A stretch of 15,441 nt of DNA from Candidatus Bathyarchaeota archaeon. Lineage in GTDB: Archaea; Thermoproteota; Bathyarchaeia; Bathyarchaeales; DTEX01. A model generated the notes under the pieces. It saw only the letters and a program-made list of their open reading frames with translations. It was not told the DNA's origin and made no database searches. Position 1 is the stretch's first letter. The number at the start of each line of letters is the position of its first letter. The stretch covers positions 1 to 15,441 of the forward strand of contig JAOAJJ010000010.1 in NCBI GenBank assembly GCA_026414245.1. The letters are read 5' to 3'. Positions 1 through 5,470 of the stretch are shown piece by piece. Both the position numbers and the translations under genes were made by a program.

Positions 1-485
1 GTATATGCTTGAGCAGCCCTAACCCGATCTATAACCTTAGCCTGAACCTCAGGATCATTCATATCCCCAATTATCCTATGGGTTCTCAGCCCAGTCTGCC
101 GCAGCGCCCCATCGGTGGCGAGTAAACCCACATTTCCAGGGTATTTCCCGCTGTTATTCGATAGGCAGAGGATGGGTTTACCTCTACCAGCGCTGTTGAT
201 GAACGGCCAAACAAGGTATGGGAAGTTCCATACATAGAAGCATAGTATTATTTGTTTACAGTTTGCTCGGGCAAGCTCCTCTCCAATCTTCTGAGCCATC
301 TTAACGGACGTTATTGTGTCTGAGCCGACAACAACCTCCGGCGATGATCCATCAATGTTTTTGGCGCCCCTCCTAATGATTTCAGCCCACTTATGAACAA
401 TCTCCATGCATTCCTCCCTGTTAGCTCTCCAGACATGCTCCCTCTCATCGTTAATTAAAGCTATACCTATTGGGGTGCTTTTCAT
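1..485 (-). CDS. L-fucose isomerase-like protein (N-terminal part, cut by window edge)
   Basis: About 161 residues are visible before the frame leaves the left edge. The protein begins MKSTPIGIALINDERE and has the N-terminal Rossmann-like half of the fucose/arabinose isomerase superfamily: a strand ending in VVVGSDTI, then CFYVWNFPY, KPILCLSNNSGKYPGNVGLLATDGALR and IIGDMND, in the order seen in E. coli FucI (its GFNGTERPGAVYLAAAL segment aligns with SNNSGKYPGNVGLLATDGAL). Family members interconvert aldose and ketose sugars using Mn2+. The metal-binding residues lie further on, outside the window, so activity and substrate cannot be judged. The start is ATG, with GGAGGAA (491-497, minus strand) about 5 nt upstream. 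The gene is divergent from the zinc-protein gene starting at 561 and shares a 75-nt intergenic region with it. Archaeal relatives are poorly characterised, so the sugar is unknown. Confidence 0.75.
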   Translation of the reverse strand, partial: MKSTPIGIALINDEREHVWRANREECMEIVHKWAEIIRRGAKNIDGSSPEVVVGSDTITSVKMAQKIGEELARANCKQIILCFYVWNFPYLVWPFINSAGRGKPILCLSNNSGKYPGNVGLLATDGALRQTGLRTHRIIGDMNDPEVQAKVIDRVRAAQAY

Positions 486-523
486 AATTATTCCTCCATC
501 AGCAGAATTTTACGTGATTCAAG

Positions 524-538
524 GTTAAAAGTTTATTT
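524..538 (+). promoter_or_regulatory. BRE/TATA-like promoter for the zinc-protein gene
   Basis: The stretch GTTAAAAGTTTATTTG has a BRE-like purine/A stretch followed by TTTATTT (532-538). Its centre lies about 26 nt before the TTG at 561, which fits archaeal promoter geometry and a leaderless transcript. Its reverse complement is also AT-rich, with an AATAAACTTTTAA stretch, so it may also serve the divergent isomerase-like gene. Assigned by pattern only. Confidence 0.4.
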
Positions 539-560
539 GCTTTTTTGTCAGCTATATTGA

Positions 561-1238
561 TTGTTATCGCCGCTGGGAAAGGGGATCTTGAAGCCCAGAA
601 AGATCTTTCAGGTTAATAATGTCTGCGCCCTCTGCGAGGAAGATTACCCGAGAAGTGTGCTTTACGTCTGCCATCGCTGCGGAATGACCTACTGCGGAAA
701 CTGCATCCTCTTTGAGGGCGGCGAGATAACATGTTTAAGATGTGCTGTTAGAGAGGTATATCCTAAAGTCTCGAGAAATAAATACATGAATCTTAGCCTA
801 TCGCTCGCTAAAAGAGCCAGGTTTCTAAGTGAGTTAACCCTATCCTTCAGAGAGATAGAGGAGATCATAGGCGATAAGCTCCCGGATTCAGCCTACAAGC
901 ATAAGGGTTGGTGGAGCAATGTCAGGGGGCGCCTACCCTCAGAGGCTTGGCTGACAGTCGGCTGGATGATTAAAGAAGTAGATTTGGAGAAAAGGATGGT
1001 CAAATTTATAAGAGAGAAGCCGCTGGCGCCGGCTGAAGATCCCAGCGAGGCAAGCGGGCGCGGGATGAGGAAGTCTGCATCATTCAAGACCCTAGCTCTT
1101 AAGGCTAAGGCTCGTATCAGAAAACCGAGTAAAATATCTAAAACTAAGATAGCGATGCTGCAGGCACGCTTAAAGAATATTGAACGCTTAAGACAAGCAA
1201 AAAATAGAAGATGGAAAAAGATTAATTTCAGTGCTTAA
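561..1238 (+). CDS. FYVE-like zinc-finger protein with a DUF7662-like domain and basic tail
   Basis: 225 residues in three parts. Residues 22-61 hold eight cysteines (C22, C25, C37, C40, C45, C48, C58, C61) spaced C-x2-C-x11-C-x2-C-x4-C-x2-C-x9-C-x2-C, the cross-brace spacing of FYVE/RING-like domains that bind two zinc ions. Residues about 92-151 contain LTLSFREIEEIIG, LPDSA..H..WWSN and W..VGW...EVD....VKF.R. I recognise this as the domain that databases call DUF7662 (number from memory), common as a short stand-alone bacterial domain of unknown function. Residues about 169-222 are rich in Lys/Arg, suggesting contact with RNA or DNA. No membrane segment or signal peptide is seen. TTG561 fits a leaderless start; TTG588, preceded by AAAGGGGATC, is a credible alternative that keeps all domains. 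moaD follows 42 nt downstream on the same strand. Function is unknown; a nucleic-acid-binding or adaptor role is inference. Confidence 0.75.
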   Translation: MLSPLGKGILKPRKIFQVNNVCALCEEDYPRSVLYVCHRCGMTYCGNCILFEGGEITCLRCAVREVYPKVSRNKYMNLSLSLAKRARFLSELTLSFREIEEIIGDKLPDSAYKHKGWWSNVRGRLPSEAWLTVGWMIKEVDLEKRMVKFIREKPLAPAEDPSEASGRGMRKSASFKTLALKAKARIRKPSKISKTKIAMLQARLKNIERLRQAKNRRWKKINFSA

Positions 1239-1280
1239 CTATTGGTAATAAATTGGCTCCTGGAAAGCTGGTGCAGTTTT

Positions 1281-1595
1281 ATGGCTAGGGTTAAGGTTAA
1301 GTATTTCGGCAGGCTGCGTGAGATGCTAGGCGTTAAAGAGGAGGAGTATGATGTTGAGGACGCTACCCTCGCAGACCTCCTAATGAATTATATACCTAAA
1401 AGGCATAGCGACGCCGCTGAAGAGTGGAGGCAATCAATCTTCGTAACCATTAGAGGCGAAGTATCCGTTAGCAGGGATGGAGCACCACTGCTCAGAAACT
1501 ATTTTGTGCTAATCGGCGGCAGAAGCGTCGAAGTCACCTATAAACTTAAGGATGGCGACGAGGTAGCTATCCTCCCACCTGTCGGAGGAGGATAA
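1281..1595 (+). CDS. moaD: MoaD/SAMP-type beta-grasp sulfur carrier protein
   Basis: 104 residues, a ubiquitin-like beta-grasp protein. It starts MARVKVKYFGRLREMLG and ends LKDGDEVAILPPVGGG, the typical MoaD ending, with a C-terminal Gly-Gly that is adenylated and thiocarboxylated. In molybdopterin synthase it donates sulfur to the precursor Z product together with MoaE. In archaea, such proteins (SAMPs) can also be conjugated to other proteins. An upstream in-frame TTG at 1242 would add 13 residues, but the ATG at 1281 with GGTG about 8 nt upstream gives the normal N-terminus. moaE starts 1 nt after the stop, so the two are translationally coupled and probably form the large and small subunits of one enzyme. 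No E1-like MoeB/UbaA gene is present in the window. Confidence 0.88.
   Translation: MARVKVKYFGRLREMLGVKEEEYDVEDATLADLLMNYIPKRHSDAAEEWRQSIFVTIRGEVSVSRDGAPLLRNYFVLIGGRSVEVTYKLKDGDEVAILPPVGGG
1584..1592 (+). promoter_or_regulatory. Ribosome binding site of moaE inside the moaD C-terminal codons
   Basis: GGAGGAGGA encodes the terminal Gly-Gly-Gly of MoaD and is also a strong SD sequence. It lies 4 nt before the moaE GTG at 1597, which decides that start. Confidence 0.65.
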
Positions 1596-1596
1596 G

Positions 1597-2016
1597 GTGA
1601 AAATCAAGGTCTCGAATAAGCTTGACGACTTAAACAGACTGGTAAATGAGATTAAGGAATCATCTAGCGAAATAGGCGCCGTAATAATCTTTATTGGAGT
1701 AGTTAGAGGTGTAGGTAGAGACGGGGGTAAAGTTTTAAGCCTTGAATACGAAGCCTACGAGGATGTTGCTGAAAAAGCTTTGGAGAAGATAATTGAAGAC
1801 CTGAAGGAGAAGCATGGTATAATCGACGCCATAATTGAACATAGGGTTGGCTTGACTAATGTAGGAGAGGATACAGTATATGCTCTAGTAGCCTCAAAGC
1901 ATAGAGAGGAGGGCTTCAAATCCATAATTGAATTGATTGAGAGGCTGAAACACGAGGTTCCAATATGGAAGAAGGAGATAACTGATAAGGGCTCACAATG
2001 GATAGAAAACCCGTAG
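1597..2016 (+). CDS. moaE: Molybdopterin synthase catalytic subunit MoaE
   Basis: 139 residues, normal for the family. MoaE carries the active site of molybdopterin (MPT) synthase, which adds two sulfurs from MoaD thiocarboxylate to cyclic pyranopterin monophosphate. Diagnostic stretches are GAVIIFIGVVRG near residue 27, LEYEAYEDVAEK, IEHRVGLTNVGEDTVYALVASKHREEGF, and the C-terminal catalytic K.EVPIWKKE motif, whose lysines correspond to the active-site lysines of the bacterial enzyme. The GTG start is fixed by the GGAGGAGGA sequence in the end of moaD. The pair implies use of molybdenum or tungsten pterin enzymes, but none is encoded nearby. The gene ends convergently with the PfpI-type gene, leaving a 153-nt gap without a confident gene. 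Confidence 0.93.
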   Translation: MKIKVSNKLDDLNRLVNEIKESSSEIGAVIIFIGVVRGVGRDGGKVLSLEYEAYEDVAEKALEKIIEDLKEKHGIIDAIIEHRVGLTNVGEDTVYALVASKHREEGFKSIIELIERLKHEVPIWKKEITDKGSQWIENP

Positions 2017-2169
2017 CCTTTCATCTAGCGCTCTCTTTACCAGATTATGAAGACCTATGAACACCACAGGTTATTACGCGGTGATTACCCCTTTGAAGCG
2101 ATTAGGCTGATTGCGCATAAAGGTGCTACTAGAAAGTCTATCTAAGGCTTTTGAATGTTGCTCTTTTGT

Positions 2170-2778
2170 TTAAGATAAGGCTTCGATTATCAGCTGGCAG
2201 AATTCAGGCAGGTCGTCTGGCACCCTACCAGTTATTATATTACCATCTCTCGTAGCCGGCTCATCTGTGAAGATGGCTCCGGCGTTCACTAAATCATCCC
2301 TTACTGCCACATAGCTAGTTACCCTCTTACCCTTCACAAGCCCAGCGGATATTAAAACCTGAGGACCATGACATATTGCAGCTATGATTTTGCCCCGCTC
2401 ATAAGCCGTCCTAACAAGTTCCAGAACCCTCGGCGTTATCCTTAGGGAGTCGGGTGAGAAGCCTCCGGGAAAGATTAATGCGTCGAAGTCATCTAAGTTA
2501 ATTTCATTTATTCTCTTTATGGCGTATCGACCGCCCTCCTCGAAGACCTCAAGGGGTATCGGTGTTCCATACCGTCCGGTCACAGGTTTACCTCTAACGG
2601 ATGGTCTAGGATGGAGTCCTGCTTCAACCGGAACTATTACTACTTCCGCCCCCTCCTCACTGAACCTTAAAAATGGATATAGGAGCTCTACATCCTCGAA
2701 TTCATGGGCAACTATTATAGCCACCCTGCGGTTTTTAAGCCTATGTCCAGGACCAACCCGCTTAACATACTTCAACAT
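2170..2778 (-). CDS. PfpI/DJ-1 superfamily protein (protease I / deglycase type)
   Basis: 202 residues. The fold is recognised from AHEFEDVELLYPFLRFSEEG (residues 24-43), LIFPGGFSPD (101-110), the nucleophile elbow AAICHGPQ (C136, H137) and a C-terminal RVTSYVAVRDDLVNAGA segment. All of these closely parallel Pyrococcus PfpI, whose Glu, Cys and His correspond to E28, C136 and H137. Members have been described as intracellular proteases or as glyoxalase/deglycase enzymes acting on methylglyoxal adducts; which applies here cannot be read from sequence. It is longer than the 166-residue Pyrococcus protein because of a 16-residue N-terminal extension and an insertion around residues 53-90. The ATG start has a weak GGATGG upstream and a TATA-like element at 2811-2820. 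It is divergent from the M23-like gene. Confidence 0.88.
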   Translation of the reverse strand: MLKYVKRVGPGHRLKNRRVAIIVAHEFEDVELLYPFLRFSEEGAEVVIVPVEAGLHPRPSVRGKPVTGRYGTPIPLEVFEEGGRYAIKRINEINLDDFDALIFPGGFSPDSLRITPRVLELVRTAYERGKIIAAICHGPQVLISAGLVKGKRVTSYVAVRDDLVNAGAIFTDEPATRDGNIITGRVPDDLPEFCQLIIEALS

Positions 2779-2810
2779 AATTATCCATCCGTTAGAATTT
2801 ATTTTTAGAT

Positions 2811-2820
2811 AAAATATAAA
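2811..2820 (-). promoter_or_regulatory. TATA-like element for the PfpI-type gene
   Basis: Read on the minus strand this is TTTATATTTT, a near-consensus archaeal TATA box. A start site about 25 nt downstream would give a leader of roughly 10-15 nt before the ATG at 2778, just including the GGATGG. Confidence 0.45.
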
Positions 2821-2893
2821 ATTATCTCTCCTAAAACCCCTTTATTGCGCTATCCTACTAAATATTGGAAAGTTTCATTTTATCTGATGTTTT

Positions 2894-3025
2894 ATGGAGA
2901 GTAATGAATGTAGATTGAATATAACTTTTGCCAAAGGTTTAGGTAAGAGATTATACCCTCTCTCTAGCCCTCATAAAAGTCTCGTAAAAGAATTCTCTGA
3001 TGATTCTTTAGACAGGCGGCATTAA
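2894..3025 (+). CDS. Possible small ORF, 43 codons, unrecognised
   Basis: An ATG-initiated frame encodes a 43-residue product starting MESNECRLNITFAKGLGKRL and ending SDDSLDRRH. A TGA at 2885-2887 closes the frame just upstream, so this is the only start. A TATA-like AAATATT (2860-2866) sits about 30 nt ahead. There is no SD. The composition is plausible for a small soluble protein but no family is recognised, and the ORF covers a predicted hairpin. Chance is a real possibility. Confidence 0.17.
   Translation: MESNECRLNITFAKGLGKRLYPLSSPHKSLVKEFSDDSLDRRH
2987..3009 (+). repeat. Inverted repeat, 7-bp perfect stem
   Basis: AAAGAAT (2987-2993) and ATTCTTT (3003-3009) are perfect complements separated by 9 nt. 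The stem is AT-rich and short, so its stability is modest. It lies 30 nt upstream of the stronger palindrome at 3039-3059. Confidence 0.35.
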
Positions 3026-3038
3026 AGGGTTGAAGGGG

Positions 3039-3059
3039 CTTTACCTCACTTAGGTAAAG
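3039..3059. promoter_or_regulatory. Perfect palindrome, candidate operator of the M23-like gene
   Basis: CTTTACCT (3039-3046) and AGGTAAAG (3052-3059) are exact reverse complements around a 5-nt spacer. The site abuts the TATA-like element at 3061-3070, where archaeal dimeric regulators commonly bind to block or recruit TBP/TFB. A related sequence AGGTAAGAGATTATA occurs at 2941-2955, matching the right arm plus flank AGGTAAAGAGATATTA (3052-3067) with small gaps. Confidence 0.45.
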
Positions 3060-3060
3060 A

Positions 3061-3070
3061 GATATTAATA
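3061..3070 (+). promoter_or_regulatory. TATA-like element for the M23-like gene
   Basis: GATATTAATA preceded by a purine-rich AAAGA lies about 26 nt before the GTG at 3092. There is no SD before that GTG, so a leaderless transcript is the simplest reading. Confidence 0.4.
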
Positions 3071-3091
3071 ATTGATTGTTATCTCGATTTT

Positions 3092-3997
3092 GTGTCGAAT
3101 ACGGATATTGTTGCGGTGGCATGCTCTGAGGGCGTAAACATTTATTGCCCTAGGGACGGCAGGCTCTCGTTCTTTAACAGCCCATACTTCCCACACCGCA
3201 ACTATGCAGGTATAGATATTTACCTAAACCTTAAATTCGGGGAGGATGCTCTCTCACCGGTCTCAGGTGAGGTTGTAGCTATAAGAGAAGTTAACTTCTT
3301 CGAGGATAGAGGGTTCGAGCATTCTAAAGTAGACTACCTGATTATATTGAGGAGCTTAGAGAATAAAGAACGCCTCATAAAGATTCTTCACGTTAAGCCT
3401 GAAATCAAAGTCGGCGATAAGATAGCTGTGGGAGAGCGGATAGGGACTCTGATAAGGTCAGGGTTCTTTGATTTCTGGACTGACCCCCACATCCACGTGG
3501 AGGTGAGGGAGCCGGGGAACCCTATACGTGCGAGAGGCGGATACAGGATCAGGAGGCTAATTGACATAAGTAAAGGATGCAAAAACTTGTTGAGCCGAGG
3601 GCATGTGGAGGGGGTTGTCATAGAGTCTAGGCATGAATACTCTTTAATCGCCCTGAATAATGATCTTGAAATCGGCATACCGGTTAACGTGGGCGATGGA
3701 GTTGGGCTCATAGAGGGGGGAATACCACATTACGGGTTCTTCGGCGTGCACGTAGACTTCATTCCAAAACCAGGGGAAAAAGTGATTTTTCTTGGCGAAA
3801 ACATAGGTTCAGTAAAATCAGTTTTTGACGGCATGTGTCTGGCTGAAGTCTCCAGCGTGAGATTTAGCCTTAATGGTAAACCAGTGAGGTTATCGCTTTA
3901 CCTCTCCCCATCGAAGCCGGTTATGAAGGTTATTCCGCAGAAAGCCGGCGATATACGCTTCGAGAGATCTGAGAAGGTTACATTGAGCATAAGTTGA
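3092..3997 (+). CDS. Cytoplasmic M23/LytM-fold protein with altered metal site
   Basis: 301 residues with no signal peptide or membrane segment. Residues about 30-145 match the LytM/M23 metallopeptidase core: YAGIDIYL (38-45) then SPVSGEVVAIREV (55-67), KILHVKP..KVGDKIAVGERIGTL (98-120) and DPHIHVEVREPGNP (131-144). Canonical M23 enzymes bind zinc through the His and Asp of HxGxD plus the second His of HxH. Here D42, H100, H133 and H135 are kept, but the HxGxD His position is Y38; the nearest His is H35, three residues earlier. Residues about 165-300 form an all-beta-looking C-terminal part I do not recognise. M23 enzymes usually cut peptidoglycan, which archaea lack, so a carrier, scaffold or other hydrolase role is possible. 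The GTG start is supported by the TATA-like element 26 nt upstream. The gene stands alone. Confidence 0.7.
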   Translation: MSNTDIVAVACSEGVNIYCPRDGRLSFFNSPYFPHRNYAGIDIYLNLKFGEDALSPVSGEVVAIREVNFFEDRGFEHSKVDYLIILRSLENKERLIKILHVKPEIKVGDKIAVGERIGTLIRSGFFDFWTDPHIHVEVREPGNPIRARGGYRIRRLIDISKGCKNLLSRGHVEGVVIESRHEYSLIALNNDLEIGIPVNVGDGVGLIEGGIPHYGFFGVHVDFIPKPGEKVIFLGENIGSVKSVFDGMCLAEVSSVRFSLNGKPVRLSLYLSPSKPVMKVIPQKAGDIRFERSEKVTLSIS

Positions 3998-4061
3998 ATA
4001 TATCAAGACGGAAACTCTTTTAAGGTCTGATATGAATCATCATTATTAAAAAGATTTCTAT

Positions 4062-4068
4062 AGGTGAT
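4062..4068 (+). promoter_or_regulatory. Ribosome binding site fixing the TTG start of the cupin gene
   Basis: GGTGATC is the exact complement of the typical archaeal 16S rRNA 3' end and lies 5 nt before TTG at 4074. Confidence 0.65.
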
Positions 4069-4073
4069 CCGGA

Positions 4074-4409
4074 TTGAATCCAATAATTAGGCGTGAGAGC
4101 GACTTGCCCTTCAACCCCAGCGCCCCATTCCCGACAAAAATACTTTTATCTAAACGCGACATGGCAGCGGCCAGCGTTAGGCTTAGCATGCTTGGCAAGG
4201 ATGATAGGATCGATGTGCACAGCCATGAAGATAATGATCAAATAGAATATTGTATTAAGGGTAAGGCTATAATGTTTATTGAGGGGCTAGGTGAAAAAGA
4301 AATAGGTGAAGGAACATTCACCTATGTGCCTAAGGGCGTAAGGCACAGTTTAATCAAAGTTATTGAGCCCATAACAATCTTAACGGTTTTCGTGCCTCCC
4401 CTCTTCTAG
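4074..4409 (+). CDS. Small single-domain cupin protein
   Basis: 111 residues forming one cupin barrel. Motif 1 is DVHSHEDNDQIEYCIKG (residues 47-63) with H49, H51 and Q56 in the metal-ligand places (Gln instead of the more usual Glu). Motif 2 is GEGTFTYVPKGVRHSL (78-93) with H91. Such small cupins bind Fe, Mn or Ni and include isomerases, dioxygenases and sugar- or ligand-binding proteins; the sequence does not say which. The TTG start is decided by GGTGATC 5 nt upstream. The gene ends 26 nt from the eL24 gene in convergent orientation and has no close partner. Confidence 0.82.
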   Translation: MNPIIRRESDLPFNPSAPFPTKILLSKRDMAAASVRLSMLGKDDRIDVHSHEDNDQIEYCIKGKAIMFIEGLGEKEIGEGTFTYVPKGVRHSLIKVIEPITILTVFVPPLF

Positions 4410-4425
4410 CGGCGTCAATAAAGAG

Positions 4426-4431
4426 AAAAAA
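4426..4431 (-). terminator. Oligo-T terminator after the eL24 gene
   Basis: On the minus strand the eL24 stop is followed by ACCCTTTTTTCTCTTTATT. A U6 tract within 12 nt of the stop matches the oligo-T signals that end archaeal transcripts. Confidence 0.45.
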
Positions 4432-4435
4432 GGGT

Positions 4436-4657
4436 TTAGGATTTAGCGGCTGAAGCCTTCTCTCTACCAGCCCTCTCCTCCCGCCCATAGTAGACCGTCC
4501 ACTTCAGTTTCCGGGGATCGCGACCTAGATGCAAACTATTCTTTCTACATTTACTTGAGCAGAACCATAGTATGGCGCCATCATTATTAACATACATTAT
4601 TCCTGTTCCAGGGTTAAACTCATGCCCGCAGAATGAACACCTTCTGGGTTTAGGCAT
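4436..4657 (-). CDS. rpl24e: Large-subunit ribosomal protein eL24
   Basis: 73 residues. The zinc-ribbon pattern is complete: C7-x2-C10 (RRCSFCGHEFNPGTG) and C33-x3-C37 (WFCSSKCRKN), followed by the conserved RDPRKLKWTVYYGRE segment. In archaea eL24 sits on the large subunit and contributes to an intersubunit bridge region. The ATG start has GGGGAGG 2 nt upstream. It is the last gene of the L7Ae-eS28-eL24 operon, 40 nt after eS28. The standard archaeal order often continues to nucleoside diphosphate kinase and IF2, but here the operon stops and meets the cupin gene. Confidence 0.95.
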   Translation of the reverse strand: MPKPRRCSFCGHEFNPGTGIMYVNNDGAILWFCSSKCRKNSLHLGRDPRKLKWTVYYGREERAGREKASAAKS

Positions 4658-4697
4658 CGCCTCCCCAACCTTCCCGAAGTATCCTCTCCAAGCGAGT

Positions 4698-4943
4698 TTA
4701 CTTTATTTTTCTAGCCTCCCTCTCCGTCTCCCTTAACATCAGTATGTCGCCTAATCTCACAGGTCCCTTAACGTTCCTAGTGATTATTCTACCCTTATCA
4801 TCTCCCTCAAGTATGCGAACTCTAACCTGCTCTATCTCGCCGGTCACGCCGGTGCGGCCAATTATCTGTATTACTTCGGCTGGTGTCAGAGTCTCTTCTT
4901 CAGCTTCCTCGGTCTCTTCCCGCTTCGCCACTTTACGGCTCAA
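4698..4943 (-). CDS. rps28e: Small-subunit ribosomal protein eS28
   Basis: 81 residues. The eS28 core is clear: PAEVIQIIGRTGVTGEIEQV, RVRILEGDDKGRIITRNVKGPVRLGDIL and the C-terminal LRETEREARKIK. The family is usually about 70 residues; the extra length is an acidic N-terminal extension KREETEEAEEETL. The start is TTG, with GGGGAGGAT (4951-4959, minus strand) 7 nt upstream; that sequence lies in the last codons and stop of L7Ae. eS28 binds near the mRNA exit/decoding platform of the 30S subunit. It is coupled to L7Ae (5 nt gap) and followed by eL24. Confidence 0.95.
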   Translation of the reverse strand: MSRKVAKREETEEAEEETLTPAEVIQIIGRTGVTGEIEQVRVRILEGDDKGRIITRNVKGPVRLGDILMLRETEREARKIK

Positions 4944-4948
4944 CTGAT

Positions 4949-5323
4949 TTATCCTCCCCTAATCTTCTGGACCCTGCTTATAATCTCCTTGACAAGCTCG
5001 CCTGCTTCACCGGGCTCGATCACGCATACAGATGCTGCCGCAACATCTATTCCAGCAGCCGCCCCGAGCTTAGATTTGCTTGGAACATAAACATAAGGTA
5101 TCTTTCGCTCATCGCATAGCAGCGGCAGGTGGGCTACAACCTCAGGTGGATCAACGTCTTCAGCTATAACCACCAGCTTCGCCAGCCCCCTCTCAACAGC
5201 TTTCGTCGTCTCATTCGTCCCCCTTCTAACCTTGCCAGTTCTATTAGATGTCTGCACGGCTTCATAAACGGCGTTCGCCAGCTCGCTTGGAACATTAAAT
5301 TTAACGTAGAATGGTTTCGGCAT
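4949..5323 (-). CDS. rpl7ae: Ribosomal protein L7Ae / kink-turn RNA-binding protein
   Basis: 124 residues with the complete archaeal L7Ae signature: KVRRGTNETTKAVERG (31-46), LVVIAEDVDPPEVVAHLPLLC (50-70) and IPYVYVPSKSKLGAAAGI (75-92). It binds kink-turns in 23S rRNA, and is also the core protein of box C/D and H/ACA ribonucleoproteins and of RNase P in archaea. The ATG start has GATGAGGTTGA upstream. It is the first gene of the L7Ae-eS28-eL24 operon. The 147-nt upstream gap holds AT-rich TATA-like stretches (around 5368-5375 and 5397-5405, minus strand), but I cannot pick one. Its C-terminal Gly-Gly codons double as the eS28 ribosome binding site. Confidence 0.96.
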   Translation of the reverse strand: MPKPFYVKFNVPSELANAVYEAVQTSNRTGKVRRGTNETTKAVERGLAKLVVIAEDVDPPEVVAHLPLLCDERKIPYVYVPSKSKLGAAAGIDVAAASVCVIEPGEAGELVKEIISRVQKIRGG

Positions 5324-5470
5324 ACGTATTCAACCTCATCAACTTTTAACTTTCGGTTTCATTATCGCTTTAAACCTAAAAACTGTAAGTTTCTCCCTAT
5401 ATATGTTACGGTAAGCTTTAATAGGAGGATATTAATGCAGCGCCCCCCACACATGTAAGAGAGGGTAACA

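Larger units (their letters stand above)
2779..3091. other. 313-nt divergent intergenic region
   Basis: This lies between the divergent PfpI-type and M23-like genes. It holds the PfpI TATA element (2811-2820), a possible 43-codon ORF (2894-3025), a hairpin (2987-3009), a perfect palindrome (3039-3059) and the M23-like promoter (3061-3070). A near-copy of the palindrome's right arm and flank occurs at 2941-2955. No tRNA or recognisable RNA family was found; an ATGATT stretch near 3000 recalls a C box, but no matching D box is present. Confidence 0.6.

Noticed and set aside
1242..1280. TTG-initiated 13-residue extension of MoaD
   Set aside because: MVINWLLESWCSF is not MoaD-like, and ATG1281 with GGTG upstream gives the normal beta-grasp start.
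2047..2145. 32-codon plus-strand frame (MKTYEHHRLLRGDYPFEAIR...) in the 153-nt gap after moaE
   Set aside because: No SD or promoter, no family recognised, and too short to separate from chance; nothing else was seen in this gap.
2998..3040. TGATGATT resembling a C box, considered as a C/D-box sRNA
   Set aside because: No CTGA D box at a suitable distance and no terminal stem.
5421..5458. Plus-strand AGGAGGAT followed by ATG and a 7-codon frame (MQRPPHM), resembling a leader peptide
   Set aside because: No downstream plus-strand gene exists, and both flanking genes are on the minus strand, so it is most likely coincidence.
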